Notes under the pieces: model-generated
The model's input: only the letters and a program-made list of their open reading frames with translations
What the model was told of the DNA's origin: nothing
The model's database searches: none
Part shown: positions 8,878-17,408 of the stretch, one piece after another
How positions within the stretch are numbered: the first letter of the stretch is position 1
How the letters are laid out: each line of letters starts with the position of its first letter
Assembly (NCBI GenBank): GCA_958296095.1
Contig: OY282434.1
Span: forward strand, 1,022,001 to 1,086,000
Direction: 5' to 3'
From: an uncultured Oligoflexales bacterium
Lineage (GTDB): Bacteria; Bdellovibrionota_B; Oligoflexia; Oligoflexales; JAPPIL01
DNA: 64,000 nt
Made by a program: the position numbers and the translations under genes

Positions 8878-9343
8878 AGTTGGGCCAAAACTCTGGCAGT
8901 CGATCGTTATCGTGACGATATACCTCTATCTGTGCAGCAACTTCCGCACAGGAGGCGAGAGGATAGTTGCGCTGAAAATTACGCTGTGCTGCGACAAGAC
9001 GTGCCTGCGTTGCTGCCGTCAGCTCAGGTCGATAGTAACGAACGGTAGCGATGCTCGCCCGCAAGTTTGCTCGTGCTGCCAGCAAGCGCCCGCAACGTCG
9101 CAACTCGTATGCCTGTGCAAAGCGCGCCTCGTGCTCGTCCAGCAATGCCGTCAGTTGGTTGAAACACAACACGATGCTGTGCAGCAGGGCCACGAGTAAG
9201 CAGGCGTAGATGATTTCACGCAGAGCTAACATGCAGACAAGTATGCCGATAAATCGAGCCCTTGATGACTGATTTCTCCGCTTCAGATAATTTTGGCGGA
9301 ATTTCCCGCCGGTGGTTAGGCTTAGAGAAGATTTTGGCGGCAA
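8849..9343 (-). CDS. Small membrane protein, first of a three-gene set
   Basis: Up to 164 residues if it starts at TTG 9343, only 15 bp after the lipoprotein gene stop; an internal ATG at 9232 would give MLALREIIYACLLVALLHS as a near N-terminal membrane helix. Neither start has a clear ribosome site. The rest is a soluble helical domain with AARANLRASIATVRYYRPEL and two Cys residues. It overlaps the next gene by 29 bp, so the three small proteins are probably made together and may form an envelope complex. No family recognised. Confidence 0.5.
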   Translation of the reverse strand: MPPKSSLSLTTGGKFRQNYLKRRNQSSRARFIGILVCMLALREIIYACLLVALLHSIVLCFNQLTALLDEHEARFAQAYELRRCGRLLAARANLRASIATVRYYRPELTAATQARLVAAQRNFQRNYPLASCAEVAAQIEVYRHDNDRLPEFWPNYAFRLQTTP

Positions 9344-9358
9344 CTCAGGGACATGGTG

Positions 9359-11560
9359 CTAGCCGGACGGAGCGTAGGTAACGCCAACTGGTATTCTTTT
9401 TCCGCCTCTGAACTCAAAAATTAACACCTGCACCTTCGGCGTGGTCGGATACGGGCGGATCAACATCTCAACTTTGACACTGCCTGCACCGACATACCAG
9501 CCATCTTTGTCGATGCGATCCTCGCTTGTGGTAGTGATGCCGATACCGGCCCGATAGGTAGGGAACGCGTGCCGCACCTTCCACCGCAATGTGCCTTCTC
9601 CGTTGGTGTTGATTATGCCAATCCAATCTGATCCCCGTGTGCGGCTCAAGGCTATATTTTGCGCCGTCAAACGTGGCTTGCCGCTGTGCAGTTTGAGCTT
9701 GATGGGGAATGTGGCCGCGCTGTCGTGGTGCTTGACATGCAGCACGGCTTCCTGCATTTCGTCGGCAAGGCCAACTACCCGCAGCTGCAGTTTGGCTATG
9801 TTTTGTGGGCGTATGGCCCCGTGCAGCAAGCGCGTGCTTGCTGAGGCACGACGCAGCGAAACCCATTCGCCTAGTTCTTTTCTAATTTCCAACCAATCGA
9901 TATCGTCAGGGGCAGAGATATGCCAGAACATGCCGACATCACCGATGTTGCGGAGGACGATGTCTTGGTGGTCGCCGAAGTAAAGATTGCGGGTTGCGCC
10001 GCCGATTTCCAACCGCGCGGCACTAGGCACTACGTGCAATTCCCACCTGTGGGAGGCGATCGGAGTAATCAGAACTCCATCTTCGTCAACGCCAAAGGCA
10101 CACAAGGTTTTCGGCCCTGCCAGCTGCACTTCGGTAATTATCGGCTGCGACAGGGTACGCACCTGCTCGCTGTAGGCCGCGGGATTGATGGGGCAATTAC
10201 CGCCGTGGCGTAACAGTAGCCAGCGGTAACCTGCCACCGTACCGCGCGTTGTTAGGACTTGGACGTTCAGGCGGCGCAAGGCGGAACTGCTGCCAGGCTC
10301 TGGCAAGTTACCACCGAGTTTCAATATAGGCACGGGCCGCGTTGCAGATGGCTCGACGGTTGGTGCAGGTGGTTCGACTGGCTCGACTGGCTCGACGGTC
10401 GGTGTCGGTGGTTCGACTGGCTCGACGGTTGGTTCAGGTTGTTGGTTGCCGTTATCGTCGACGGCGATGAGGCAGAGCAGTGCCAGTCCTTCGCTGCCGA
10501 GATTGTCGACCAGCAGCTCGCCATCAAGATCTGTGACCGTCTCCCAATCATCACTGTCTTCCTCACAAAAGTCTGGGTGGTAGGCAATGAATGCCGCTTC
10601 AAATAGTATTTCGGAAAAAATTATGGCGATCAACTGCTTCTGTTCAGTCATTGGCGTGATCAGCTCGTCGATCTGTTCCTTGAGATAGTTGACATCCTCG
10701 GTCCTGGTCGCGCCATCGAGCTGCCTAATCACGCCCAGCATGGCTCGCATCAGCTCTTGTGTTGCCTCAAAACTACTCGGCAATAATAACTCGCGCAGTG
10801 TCTCCTCGTCGTTGAGCAGGCGTTGCATGCTTGCCTCCAGCTGTTCGACCGCGACATCTAGCTTGACGATGCGTGACAAGAAATTAGCTTCACTGCCAGA
10901 GGCAATCAGCTCGTTGATGAACTCTTGGTCGAGTATCTCAGCCAACAAGCTGTTCTCTTTACCCACGGACAGTGCTTGGGCGAGAAAATCGCCCTTCATC
11001 GCTAGCGTAGACAGCAGCGCGGTCATGAAAGCAGTATTCTTGCTGAGCTTCTTCATGATGTCTAAAAGCTCGCGCTGGCTAGATCCACCACTGGCAAGCT
11101 TCAGCAAAGCCTGTACTTCCTCGTCCTGCAGTTTGCCCATCACCGCCTTGCTCACTTGCGGATCGGAGTACACCTGAAGGGCGAACCGCTTCACCCGGTC
11201 CATGGTCGCTGGGTCGTCGACGATGCGCTCCATCAACGTGTCGCCCGCGCTCTTCATCAGTTTATCGACGAACTTCGGCTCGTTCAGCACCATTGCCGCA
11301 AGCTGACTATTTTTCCGCCACTCGGTCATGACCACTGCATAACGATAACTGGTGGCATTCAACGTCTGGACATCGGCGATATATTTTTCGCCGTCGGCGG
11401 TTAGACGCAACGGCTCACTGAGATAGGCGATGGGATAAACTCCCAGACTGGACGCGGTGAACTGTTGCCGCGCTTGATCGTCGGGCTCAGGCTCGCTTTC
11501 TGGCGCGCTGCCGCAAGCGAGCACGACACATAGGGTATAGGTCAGCGGCAAAAATCGCAT
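9359..11560 (-). CDS. Large lipoprotein with Pro-rich linker and beta-type C-terminus
   Basis: 733 residues. The N-terminus is a lipoprotein signal with lipobox VLAC (MRFLPLTYTLCVVLACGS), so lipid attachment at Cys16 is expected. Residues ~60-340 are helical and Leu/Glu-rich. Residues ~370-415 form a low-complexity linker of repeated PTVEPVEPP units. The rest looks like Ig-like beta domains (LYFGDHQDIVLRNIGDVG is reminiscent of bacterial anchor or BACON-type domains). It precedes the three small membrane genes by 15 bp and is divergent from secDF. The linker is encoded by a short direct repeat (GGTTCGACTGGCTCGAC) that may change in copy number. Function unknown. Confidence 0.75.
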   Translation of the reverse strand: MRFLPLTYTLCVVLACGSAPESEPEPDDQARQQFTASSLGVYPIAYLSEPLRLTADGEKYIADVQTLNATSYRYAVVMTEWRKNSQLAAMVLNEPKFVDKLMKSAGDTLMERIVDDPATMDRVKRFALQVYSDPQVSKAVMGKLQDEEVQALLKLASGGSSQRELLDIMKKLSKNTAFMTALLSTLAMKGDFLAQALSVGKENSLLAEILDQEFINELIASGSEANFLSRIVKLDVAVEQLEASMQRLLNDEETLRELLLPSSFEATQELMRAMLGVIRQLDGATRTEDVNYLKEQIDELITPMTEQKQLIAIIFSEILFEAAFIAYHPDFCEEDSDDWETVTDLDGELLVDNLGSEGLALLCLIAVDDNGNQQPEPTVEPVEPPTPTVEPVEPVEPPAPTVEPSATRPVPILKLGGNLPEPGSSSALRRLNVQVLTTRGTVAGYRWLLLRHGGNCPINPAAYSEQVRTLSQPIITEVQLAGPKTLCAFGVDEDGVLITPIASHRWELHVVPSAARLEIGGATRNLYFGDHQDIVLRNIGDVGMFWHISAPDDIDWLEIRKELGEWVSLRRASASTRLLHGAIRPQNIAKLQLRVVGLADEMQEAVLHVKHHDSAATFPIKLKLHSGKPRLTAQNIALSRTRGSDWIGIINTNGEGTLRWKVRHAFPTYRAGIGITTTSEDRIDKDGWYVGAGSVKVEMLIRPYPTTPKVQVLIFEFRGGKRIPVGVTYAPSG

Positions 11561-11831
11561 GCCAGCATAGCCTCCCGCTAGAGATTCTTCTGCGGTGATG
11601 TAACGGCTTACTTCTAAATTTTTTTAGTAAATTATTTTATGTCAATAAAATCAGGATGATAAAATCGGTGAAGGGAGATATAATCGACCTGAGGGTCAGG
11701 GCAACATTTACCTAACCGTCGTCTCGACAACGAGCCTCTTGAGCACACTTTTGTCTTTCACTCCCACAGCTGTGACTGTATAAGGGCTGGCTTATGACGT
11801 GTCGCCTTCATCACCGCGGGAGTTTGTGAGA

Positions 11832-14519
11832 ATGTCTGCTGCGCTCAAGGGAAAGCTGCTGTTCATATCTTGCTTGGCCATGCTCGGCATGTATGCCGTA
11901 GCCCCATCGGTCATCTATTTCAGCTTGCCAAAGGAAATTCGCAACGACGACGCAGAGTTCCAGCGGCGTGTGCCACAGTGGTTGCCACGCAAGCATGTCA
12001 AGCTTGGCCTCGACCTGCAGGGTGGTGTGCAGCTGGTTTTGGGAGTGACAGTCGGTGAGGCGGTCGACAACAAAATCGGGCGGCTGGCCTCCGACGTAAT
12101 GCGTTGGTCTGAGGACGAGAAGCTAGGGTTGCGGTCGGCTCGTGTCCTCAAGCAGCAGCAGACATTGCGGGTTGAGTGGCAGGGTGAGCAGCCCGACAAC
12201 CTCAGTGCTAAGCTGCGCAAAGAATACCCTGGGCTGGTGCAGAGCGATCGCGGCAGTGACTATCTTGATTTTCAATTTGAAGAAGATGAACTGGAACGCA
12301 TCAAGAACAGTGCCTTGGAACAGGCTGAACGGGTGGTGCGCAATCGTATCGACAAGTGGGGCGTGACCGAGCCAGTGATCAACCGTCGTGTCGATGGTTC
12401 AATTCTAGTGCAGTTGCCTGGTTTCAAAAATCCAGAAAAAGCCAAGGAACTGCTGGGACGCACCGCGCAGCTGAAATTTCAAATCGTCGATGATGAGTTC
12501 GCGGGCTTTGACAAACTCAAGCATGACCTGCCTGAGGGGATTGAGCTGGTCGATGAATCTGGTAGTCAGCTAGCCTTCACCTCTTATGATCAAGATGCGC
12601 TGCGGGAATTTTTGCAAGCTTCTGTGCCCGATGATCGCGAACTGCTCTTGCAGCGCGAGGTTATTGCCGGTGGCAAGCAGTCTCGCTTCACCTCGTGGGT
12701 TGTTTTTCCCCAAGCGGATGTCAGTGGTGAGGACGTGCTTGATGCCCAGGTAGGGCAAGGTGACAACATCGACCGCACCCCTGAGGTGTCGTTGCGTTTC
12801 ACAGGGCCTGGGGGGCGGCGCTTTGCTACTGTCACAGGCGACAACGTCAAGAAGCGCATGGCTATCGTGCTTGACGGTCTCGTCGAATCAGCCCCTGTCA
12901 TTCAGCAAAAAATAGCTGGTGGTCGTGCTTCCATTACGCTCGGCAGCGGCCGCAGCTATAACGAAATTCTCGAAGAGGCGAACGATCTTTCCCTCATCCT
13001 TAAGTCGGGTGCACTACCCGCCAAGATTGAGGTGATGGAGGAACGGCAGGTTGGTGCAAGTCTCGGCCCTGAGCTTGCCAATCAAGGTGTGCTCGGTGTT
13101 TTGTTGGGGCTGGGCTTGGTCTTCTTATTTATGATCTTCTACTACCGGCGCACGGGGGTGATCGCCAGCATCGCACTGTTGTTGAATGGTGTGCTGTTAT
13201 TGGCGATGATGGCAAGCTTTGGCTTCGCCCTGTCACTGCCTGGTATTGCGGGTTTTATTTTGACATTGGGAATGGCAGTCGATGCCAATGTCTTGATTAA
13301 CGAGCGTATTCGGCAAGAATTGCGAGAGGGGCGCAATGCCAAGAACGCGGTGACCAATGGTTTTCAGAAAGCGTTTTGGACGATCGTCGATGCCAACGTC
13401 ACGACCCTGATCGCGGCGATCGTCTTGATTGAGACCAACAGTTCGGGGCCGATTAAAGGTTTTGCTGTGACCTTGATTCTCGGCTTGATCGTCTCCATGT
13501 TTACCTCGCTCTACTGTTCACGAGCAATCTTTGCCGCGATCGTGGCGCGCATGAACTCTGACACCCAGCTGCGCAACTGGATTTTGTCGGGCAAGACCTT
13601 GAGCGACAAGAAGACGACCTTTGATTTTCTCAAGCCAGCCCGTCTCGCCGTGGGCGTGGCGATGGTGCTAGGTCTAGCCGTGCTCGGCAGCGGCGCCATC
13701 AACGGGGTCAACTGGGGCGTTGATTTTGCGGGTGGCATGGAGATGCGACTGGGTTTTGCCAGCGACGTAGAGGCGGCAACGATAAGGAGTTCCGCGACAG
13801 AGAGTGGCTTGCGCAACGTCTCGATTCAGGCCTTGGAAGGCGGACAGAACCAGTATCTACTGCGTTTTGACAGCAAACAGGATGAAACTCGCAACTACAA
13901 AGAGTTTCAAGAGTCTCTGCTGAACAGCCTGCAAGAACATCAGCCAGAGGTGTTGCAGGCAGATTTTGTCGGCCCGCAGATTGGCGCGGAGTTGCGCAAT
14001 CAGGGGATGCTATCGGTCGTCTACGCGATTTTTTGGGTCTTGCTGTATATTGGCTTTCGCTTTGACATGCGCTTTGCACCAGGTGCAGTGGTCAAGATGA
14101 CGATGGATATTTTCATTATGCTGGGCTTTTATATTTTCTTCCGCCGCACTTTTGATTTGACTTCGGTGGCGGCTTTCCTGACAGTTGTCGGTTATTCGGT
14201 CAACGACACGATCGTTATCTATGATCGTATTCGGGAAAATTTACTCGGCCATGCCAAGCGCGGTCTGGCGCAAAACATCAACACTTCGCTCAACGAGACG
14301 CTATCGCGCACGATCAACACCTCCGTGACAACAATGCTCGCCCTGAGTGGTATCCTTATCTTTGGCACGGGGCAGATTTGGAACTTTGCCATGGCGATGG
14401 CACTCGGTGTCTTGATCGCGACGCTGTCCTCGACCTTCGTTGCCAGTTCGTTCGTTATCTGGACGGAAAAACTACAGTTACTGCGCAAGAAAAGACCCGC
14501 CACGGCAGGCAACACTTAA
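11832..14519 (+). CDS. secDF: SecD-SecF fusion, preprotein translocase subunit
   Basis: About 895 residues, ATG at 11832 with GGGAG 9 bp upstream (preferred to GTG 11799). SecDF uses the proton gradient to help pull exported proteins through SecYEG. The SecD half has an N-terminal helix, LGLDLQGGVQLVLGV, a large periplasmic domain (VRNRIDKWGVTEP) and six C-terminal helices around 420-600, including LTLGMAVDANVLINERIR. The SecF half begins near residue 620 with VNWGVDFAGGMEMR and ends with helices containing GYSVNDTIVIYDRIREN. Both halves retain the conserved transmembrane Asp-containing motifs. No yajC is adjacent. The fusion is known in several phyla but is less common than separate secD and secF. 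Confidence 0.95.
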   Translation: MSAALKGKLLFISCLAMLGMYAVAPSVIYFSLPKEIRNDDAEFQRRVPQWLPRKHVKLGLDLQGGVQLVLGVTVGEAVDNKIGRLASDVMRWSEDEKLGLRSARVLKQQQTLRVEWQGEQPDNLSAKLRKEYPGLVQSDRGSDYLDFQFEEDELERIKNSALEQAERVVRNRIDKWGVTEPVINRRVDGSILVQLPGFKNPEKAKELLGRTAQLKFQIVDDEFAGFDKLKHDLPEGIELVDESGSQLAFTSYDQDALREFLQASVPDDRELLLQREVIAGGKQSRFTSWVVFPQADVSGEDVLDAQVGQGDNIDRTPEVSLRFTGPGGRRFATVTGDNVKKRMAIVLDGLVESAPVIQQKIAGGRASITLGSGRSYNEILEEANDLSLILKSGALPAKIEVMEERQVGASLGPELANQGVLGVLLGLGLVFLFMIFYYRRTGVIASIALLLNGVLLLAMMASFGFALSLPGIAGFILTLGMAVDANVLINERIRQELREGRNAKNAVTNGFQKAFWTIVDANVTTLIAAIVLIETNSSGPIKGFAVTLILGLIVSMFTSLYCSRAIFAAIVARMNSDTQLRNWILSGKTLSDKKTTFDFLKPARLAVGVAMVLGLAVLGSGAINGVNWGVDFAGGMEMRLGFASDVEAATIRSSATESGLRNVSIQALEGGQNQYLLRFDSKQDETRNYKEFQESLLNSLQEHQPEVLQADFVGPQIGAELRNQGMLSVVYAIFWVLLYIGFRFDMRFAPGAVVKMTMDIFIMLGFYIFFRRTFDLTSVAAFLTVVGYSVNDTIVIYDRIRENLLGHAKRGLAQNINTSLNETLSRTINTSVTTMLALSGILIFGTGQIWNFAMAMALGVLIATLSSTFVASSFVIWTEKLQLLRKKRPATAGNT

Positions 14520-14625
14520 GTTAAGAGCTAGATACGAACTAGGGAAGTTTTTGGCGGTGGGCTACGGGGCTTGCAAGCCTGCTGTCGCTGGGATAGCCTG
14601 CCCCGTGTCTGCTGTTGTGAGAACG

Positions 14626-16014
14626 ATGAAATCAATCCGAGAAGAGTGCGGCATAGCTGCTATCGCCGCTAACGAAGGCATTGCCCGCTATCTCTACTAC
14701 TGTCTGCATGCCCTGCAACATCGCGGGCAGGAAGCCTGCGGTGTGGTCTGCTTTGACGGCAAAAAACTGCATAGCCACAAAAATTTTGGACTGGTGTCGG
14801 ATAATTTTACGCCAGCAGTGCTAAATACCCTGCGCGGTCATGTCGGTGCAGGACATGTGCGCTACTCTACACAAGGCGGACGGGACGTGACCAATATTCA
14901 GCCGTTTGCTTTTAGCGTGCCACCCTTTGGCCTCTTGACTTTAGCCCACAACGGCAACATCACTAATGCCCGTGTGCTGCGCCGCACTCTTGAGGCAACA
15001 GGGGCAATCTTCCGCTCTTCATCAGACACGGAGGTGTGCATGCACTTGCTAGCACGAGCACAGGGCGAGACACTCGTTGCCCGCCTGCGAGAAGCCATGC
15101 AGCAGGTCAAGGGAGCTTATGCGCTGGTATTGACCGCGGGGGATAAAATTTACGGCTTGCGCGACCCGTTTGGCTTTCGCCCGTTGGTAATCGGCAAAAA
15201 ACAAAACCTCTGGGTGCTGGCGAGCGAAAGCTGTGCCCTTGACTTGATTGATGCCGAGTTTGTGCGGGAAGTACGGCCCGCTGAGATCGTGCAGCTTGAT
15301 ATGCAGACAGGCATCACCAGTTTTGTGGGCACAGCTAAACCGAGTTCGTTCTGTGCTTTTGAGTTGATTTACTTCGCCCGCCCCGACAGTCTCTTCGCGG
15401 ACCAAGAGGTCTACGCGGTGCGCAAAGCTATCGGTGAACGGCTGGCTAGCGAAGATCAGGACACTCAGGCCGATGTCGTCATCGCCGTGCCCGATTCAGG
15501 TGTGCCGATGGCTTTCGGCTACGGTGAACGGGCAGGCTTGCCTGTTGCCGCAGGTTTTATGCGCAATCACTATGTTGGTCGCACATTTATTCATCCCGAC
15601 CAGCAGATTCGTGATTTCGCCGTGCGCCTCAAACTCAATCCTTTGCCTCGCAGCTTGAAAAACCAACGTGTCATCGTTGTCGACGACTCGCTGGTGCGCG
15701 GCACGACAGCCAAAAAAATTCTCCGGGTGTTACGCAATCGCGGGGTGCAAGCCATTCACCTGCGCATCGGCTCACCTCCTATTACGCACTCCTGCTTTTA
15801 TGGCGTTGACACCCCCGACCGCAGTCAACTGATCGCGGCGCAGCAGGACACGGCACAGATTTGCCGCACCCTGGGAGCGGACAGCCTGCGTTACCTGAGC
15901 TTGCCCGCCTTACATCAAGCACTGGGGGATGCAGGGCACTGCACCGCTTGTTTCACAGGGAACTATCGCGAAGATATTTTTCAAAAAATTGCTAAGCAAC
16001 CACGCGATGGCTGA
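14626..16014 (+). CDS. purF: Amidophosphoribosyltransferase
   Basis: About 462 residues, ATG at 14626; the longer open frame upstream runs into secDF. PurF commits PRPP to purine synthesis by transferring the amide nitrogen of glutamine. The N-terminal Ntn glutaminase reads MKSIREECGIAAIA, so the catalytic Cys would be residue 8 and a short propeptide must be removed, as in Bacillus-type PurF. Other family signatures are HALQHRGQEACGV, GHVRYSTQGG, HNGNITNA, SSDTEV and RDPFGFRPL. The PRPP-binding motif VIVVDDSLVRGTT is near residue 350. No Fe-S cluster Cys set is obvious beyond C-terminal CFTGNY. It ends 20 bp before a terminator-like repeat. Confidence 0.94.
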   Translation: MKSIREECGIAAIAANEGIARYLYYCLHALQHRGQEACGVVCFDGKKLHSHKNFGLVSDNFTPAVLNTLRGHVGAGHVRYSTQGGRDVTNIQPFAFSVPPFGLLTLAHNGNITNARVLRRTLEATGAIFRSSSDTEVCMHLLARAQGETLVARLREAMQQVKGAYALVLTAGDKIYGLRDPFGFRPLVIGKKQNLWVLASESCALDLIDAEFVREVRPAEIVQLDMQTGITSFVGTAKPSSFCAFELIYFARPDSLFADQEVYAVRKAIGERLASEDQDTQADVVIAVPDSGVPMAFGYGERAGLPVAAGFMRNHYVGRTFIHPDQQIRDFAVRLKLNPLPRSLKNQRVIVVDDSLVRGTTAKKILRVLRNRGVQAIHLRIGSPPITHSCFYGVDTPDRSQLIAAQQDTAQICRTLGADSLRYLSLPALHQALGDAGHCTACFTGNYREDIFQKIAKQPRDG

Positions 16015-16029
16015 ATTTTTTGCCTGAGC

Positions 16030-16195
16030 CAAGCGCCGCTGCGCGATGCGCTACGCGGCTTTTTGTAACGCTCGTCTACGAGGCTTTTTTGTAACGCTCG
16101 CTTCCTAGCTCGCTGCTTGCTACGCGACTCTTTGTAACGCTTGCTTGCTAGCTCGCTGCTTGCACTCTGATCTCTCGTTACTGCGTTCGGGCTCG
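16030..16195 (-). repeat. Array of B modules after purF
   Basis: Three or four diverged B units on the minus strand, recognised by repeated TTTTTGTAACGCTCG, CTTCCTAGCTCGCTGC and TTGCTAGCTCGCTGC blocks. It fills the space between purF and the first A element of this gap. Confidence 0.75.
16035..16064 (+). terminator. Probable intrinsic terminator after purF, formed by a B-type module
   Basis: GCCGC (16035-16039) and GCGC (16041-16044) pair with GCGC (16048-16051) and GCGGC (16055-16059) around a tight loop, followed by five T. The hairpin is a variant of repeat module B (GCTACGCGGCTTTTTGTAACGC), so the repeat seems to supply the terminator of purF. Confidence 0.5.
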
Positions 16196-16203
16196 TCATC
16201 AGA

Positions 16204-16398
16204 CTTCTCGGCTATTGCGTTGAGGCTTGCCCACCGAGAGCTTCATGAATGGCACGGTGAGACCGTGCGAAAACCCGACCACAGATATTGCCGTATTGCC
16301 GTTAGTTTATTTTTTGCACAAGGCATGTGCCTATACCTGTTGAGGTCGGGTTTCTCGGTAGGTCTGCGCCGTGCCAAGATAACGGGGGTACGTGCTAA
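16204..16398 (+). repeat. Module A element, short form
   Basis: Complete copy. Its inner stem is of the CCCGACC/GGTCGGG type (near 16276 and 16341) instead of the more common CTCGACC type, so both arms have changed together. The outer stem is GGCACGG with CCGTGCC. The apex contains GCACAAGGCATGTGC. Confidence 0.8.
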
Positions 16399-16478
16399 GG
16401 GACTAGCTCACTCTTTGTTCTCAGACCTCCCTGTATTGCGTTCAGGCTTGCCACGAAGACCCCTGCTTGTCCTCAAGT

Positions 16479-16680
16479 CTCTCGGCTGTTGCGTGCAAGC
16501 TTGCCCACCGAGAGCCTAATGAACGGCGAGGCGAGGCCGTACGAAAACTCGACCATAAATATTGCCAACACCATAGTCAGTTTATTTCTTTGCACAAGGC
16601 ATGTCCTTGCACCTATCTCAGGGAGAGTTTCTCGGTAGGGCTGCGCCTCGCCAAGACAACGGAGATTTGTGCTAAGTGGT
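16479..16680 (+). repeat. Module A element, short form
   Basis: Complete copy with outer stem GGCGAGGCG/CGCCTCGCC. Compared with the previous copy both arms carry the matching substitutions. Tail ACGGAGATTTGTGCTAAGTGG. Confidence 0.8.
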
Positions 16681-16694
16681 GTCCTTGCCCCAAG

Positions 16695-16897
16695 TCTCTC
16701 AGCGGTTGCCCACACCTCCTGCCCACAGAGAGCTTTATGAATGGCGGGGCGAGGCCGTACGAAAACTCGACCACAAATACTGCCATATTGCCGTTAGAGT
16801 ATGCTTCCAAACAAGAGTATGTGCTTGCACCTATCTCAGAGGAGAGTTTCTCGGCAGGTCTGCTCCCTGCCAAGACAACGGAGGTTTGTGATAAGTA
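16695..16897 (+). repeat. Module A element, short form
   Basis: Complete copy with GGCGGGG in the 5' arm and CCCTGCC in the 3' arm (one G-T wobble). The apex differs from other copies (TATGCTTCCAAACAAGAGTATGTGC in place of the GCACAAGGCATGTGC region). Confidence 0.75.
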
Positions 16898-17152
16898 GGC
16901 GTGCCTCCTAGCTTCTCTGCCTGCTAGCCTCTCTGCCCTCAGACCTCTCGGCGGTTGCCTCCACCTCTTGCCCACCGAGAGCTCCATGAACGGCAGGGAG
17001 AGACCGTTCGCTGCGCTGCGGCTCTTTGTAACGCTCGCTTCCTAGCTCGCTCCTTGCACTCAGACCTCTTGCTATTGCACTCAGATTATTTCTTTGCACA
17101 AGGCATGTCCTTGCACCTATCTCAGGGCGAGTTTCTCGGTAGGTCTGCGCTG
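16898..17152 (+). repeat. Module A element, long form with B and C modules inside
   Basis: The 5' arm (16945-17010) stops after GACCGT and continues with TCGCTGCGCTGCGGC, a B module (CTCTTTGTAACGCTCGCTTCC), a C module (ACTCAGACCTCTTGCTATTGC), then the usual apex and 3' arm (17083-17152). The same junction occurs in three minus-strand copies elsewhere. Confidence 0.7.
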
Positions 17153-17331
17153 CGCCGCTCTTTATAACGCTCGCTGCTTGCGCTCTGATCTCCCTGTATT
17201 GCGTTCAGGCTTGCCCTCAGGCCTGCTTGCCCCCAAGCCTTCTCGCGGTTGCCACCACCTCTTGCCTACCAAGAGCCCTGTGAACGGCACGGCGGTACGC
17301 GACTCTTTGTAACGCTTGCTTGCTAGCGGGG
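17153..17331 (+). repeat. B/C fragments and a truncated A 5' arm
   Basis: B-like CTCTTTATAACGCTCGC, C-like TGTATTGCGTTCAGGCTTGCC, then an A 5' end (TCGCGGTTGCCACCACCTCTTGCC, GTGAACGGCACGG) that breaks into a B fragment CTCTTTGTAACGCTTGC. The gap from 16015 to 17331 contains no gene I can support. Confidence 0.65.
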
Positions 17332-17360
17332 TTGTCAGAACACTCAGCATGATGTAGCAT
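17332..17360 (+). promoter_or_regulatory. Candidate sigma70 promoter
   Basis: TTGTCA (17332-17337), a 17-bp spacer, then TAGCAT (17355-17360), placed just past the repeat block and about 50 bp before the membrane protein gene at 17409. The -35 is close to consensus, the -10 weaker. Confidence 0.4.
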
Positions 17361-17408
17361 GGTAGCTGGTATCAACCCTAAATTAAACGACAAATCGGTT
17401 GGCAAGTG

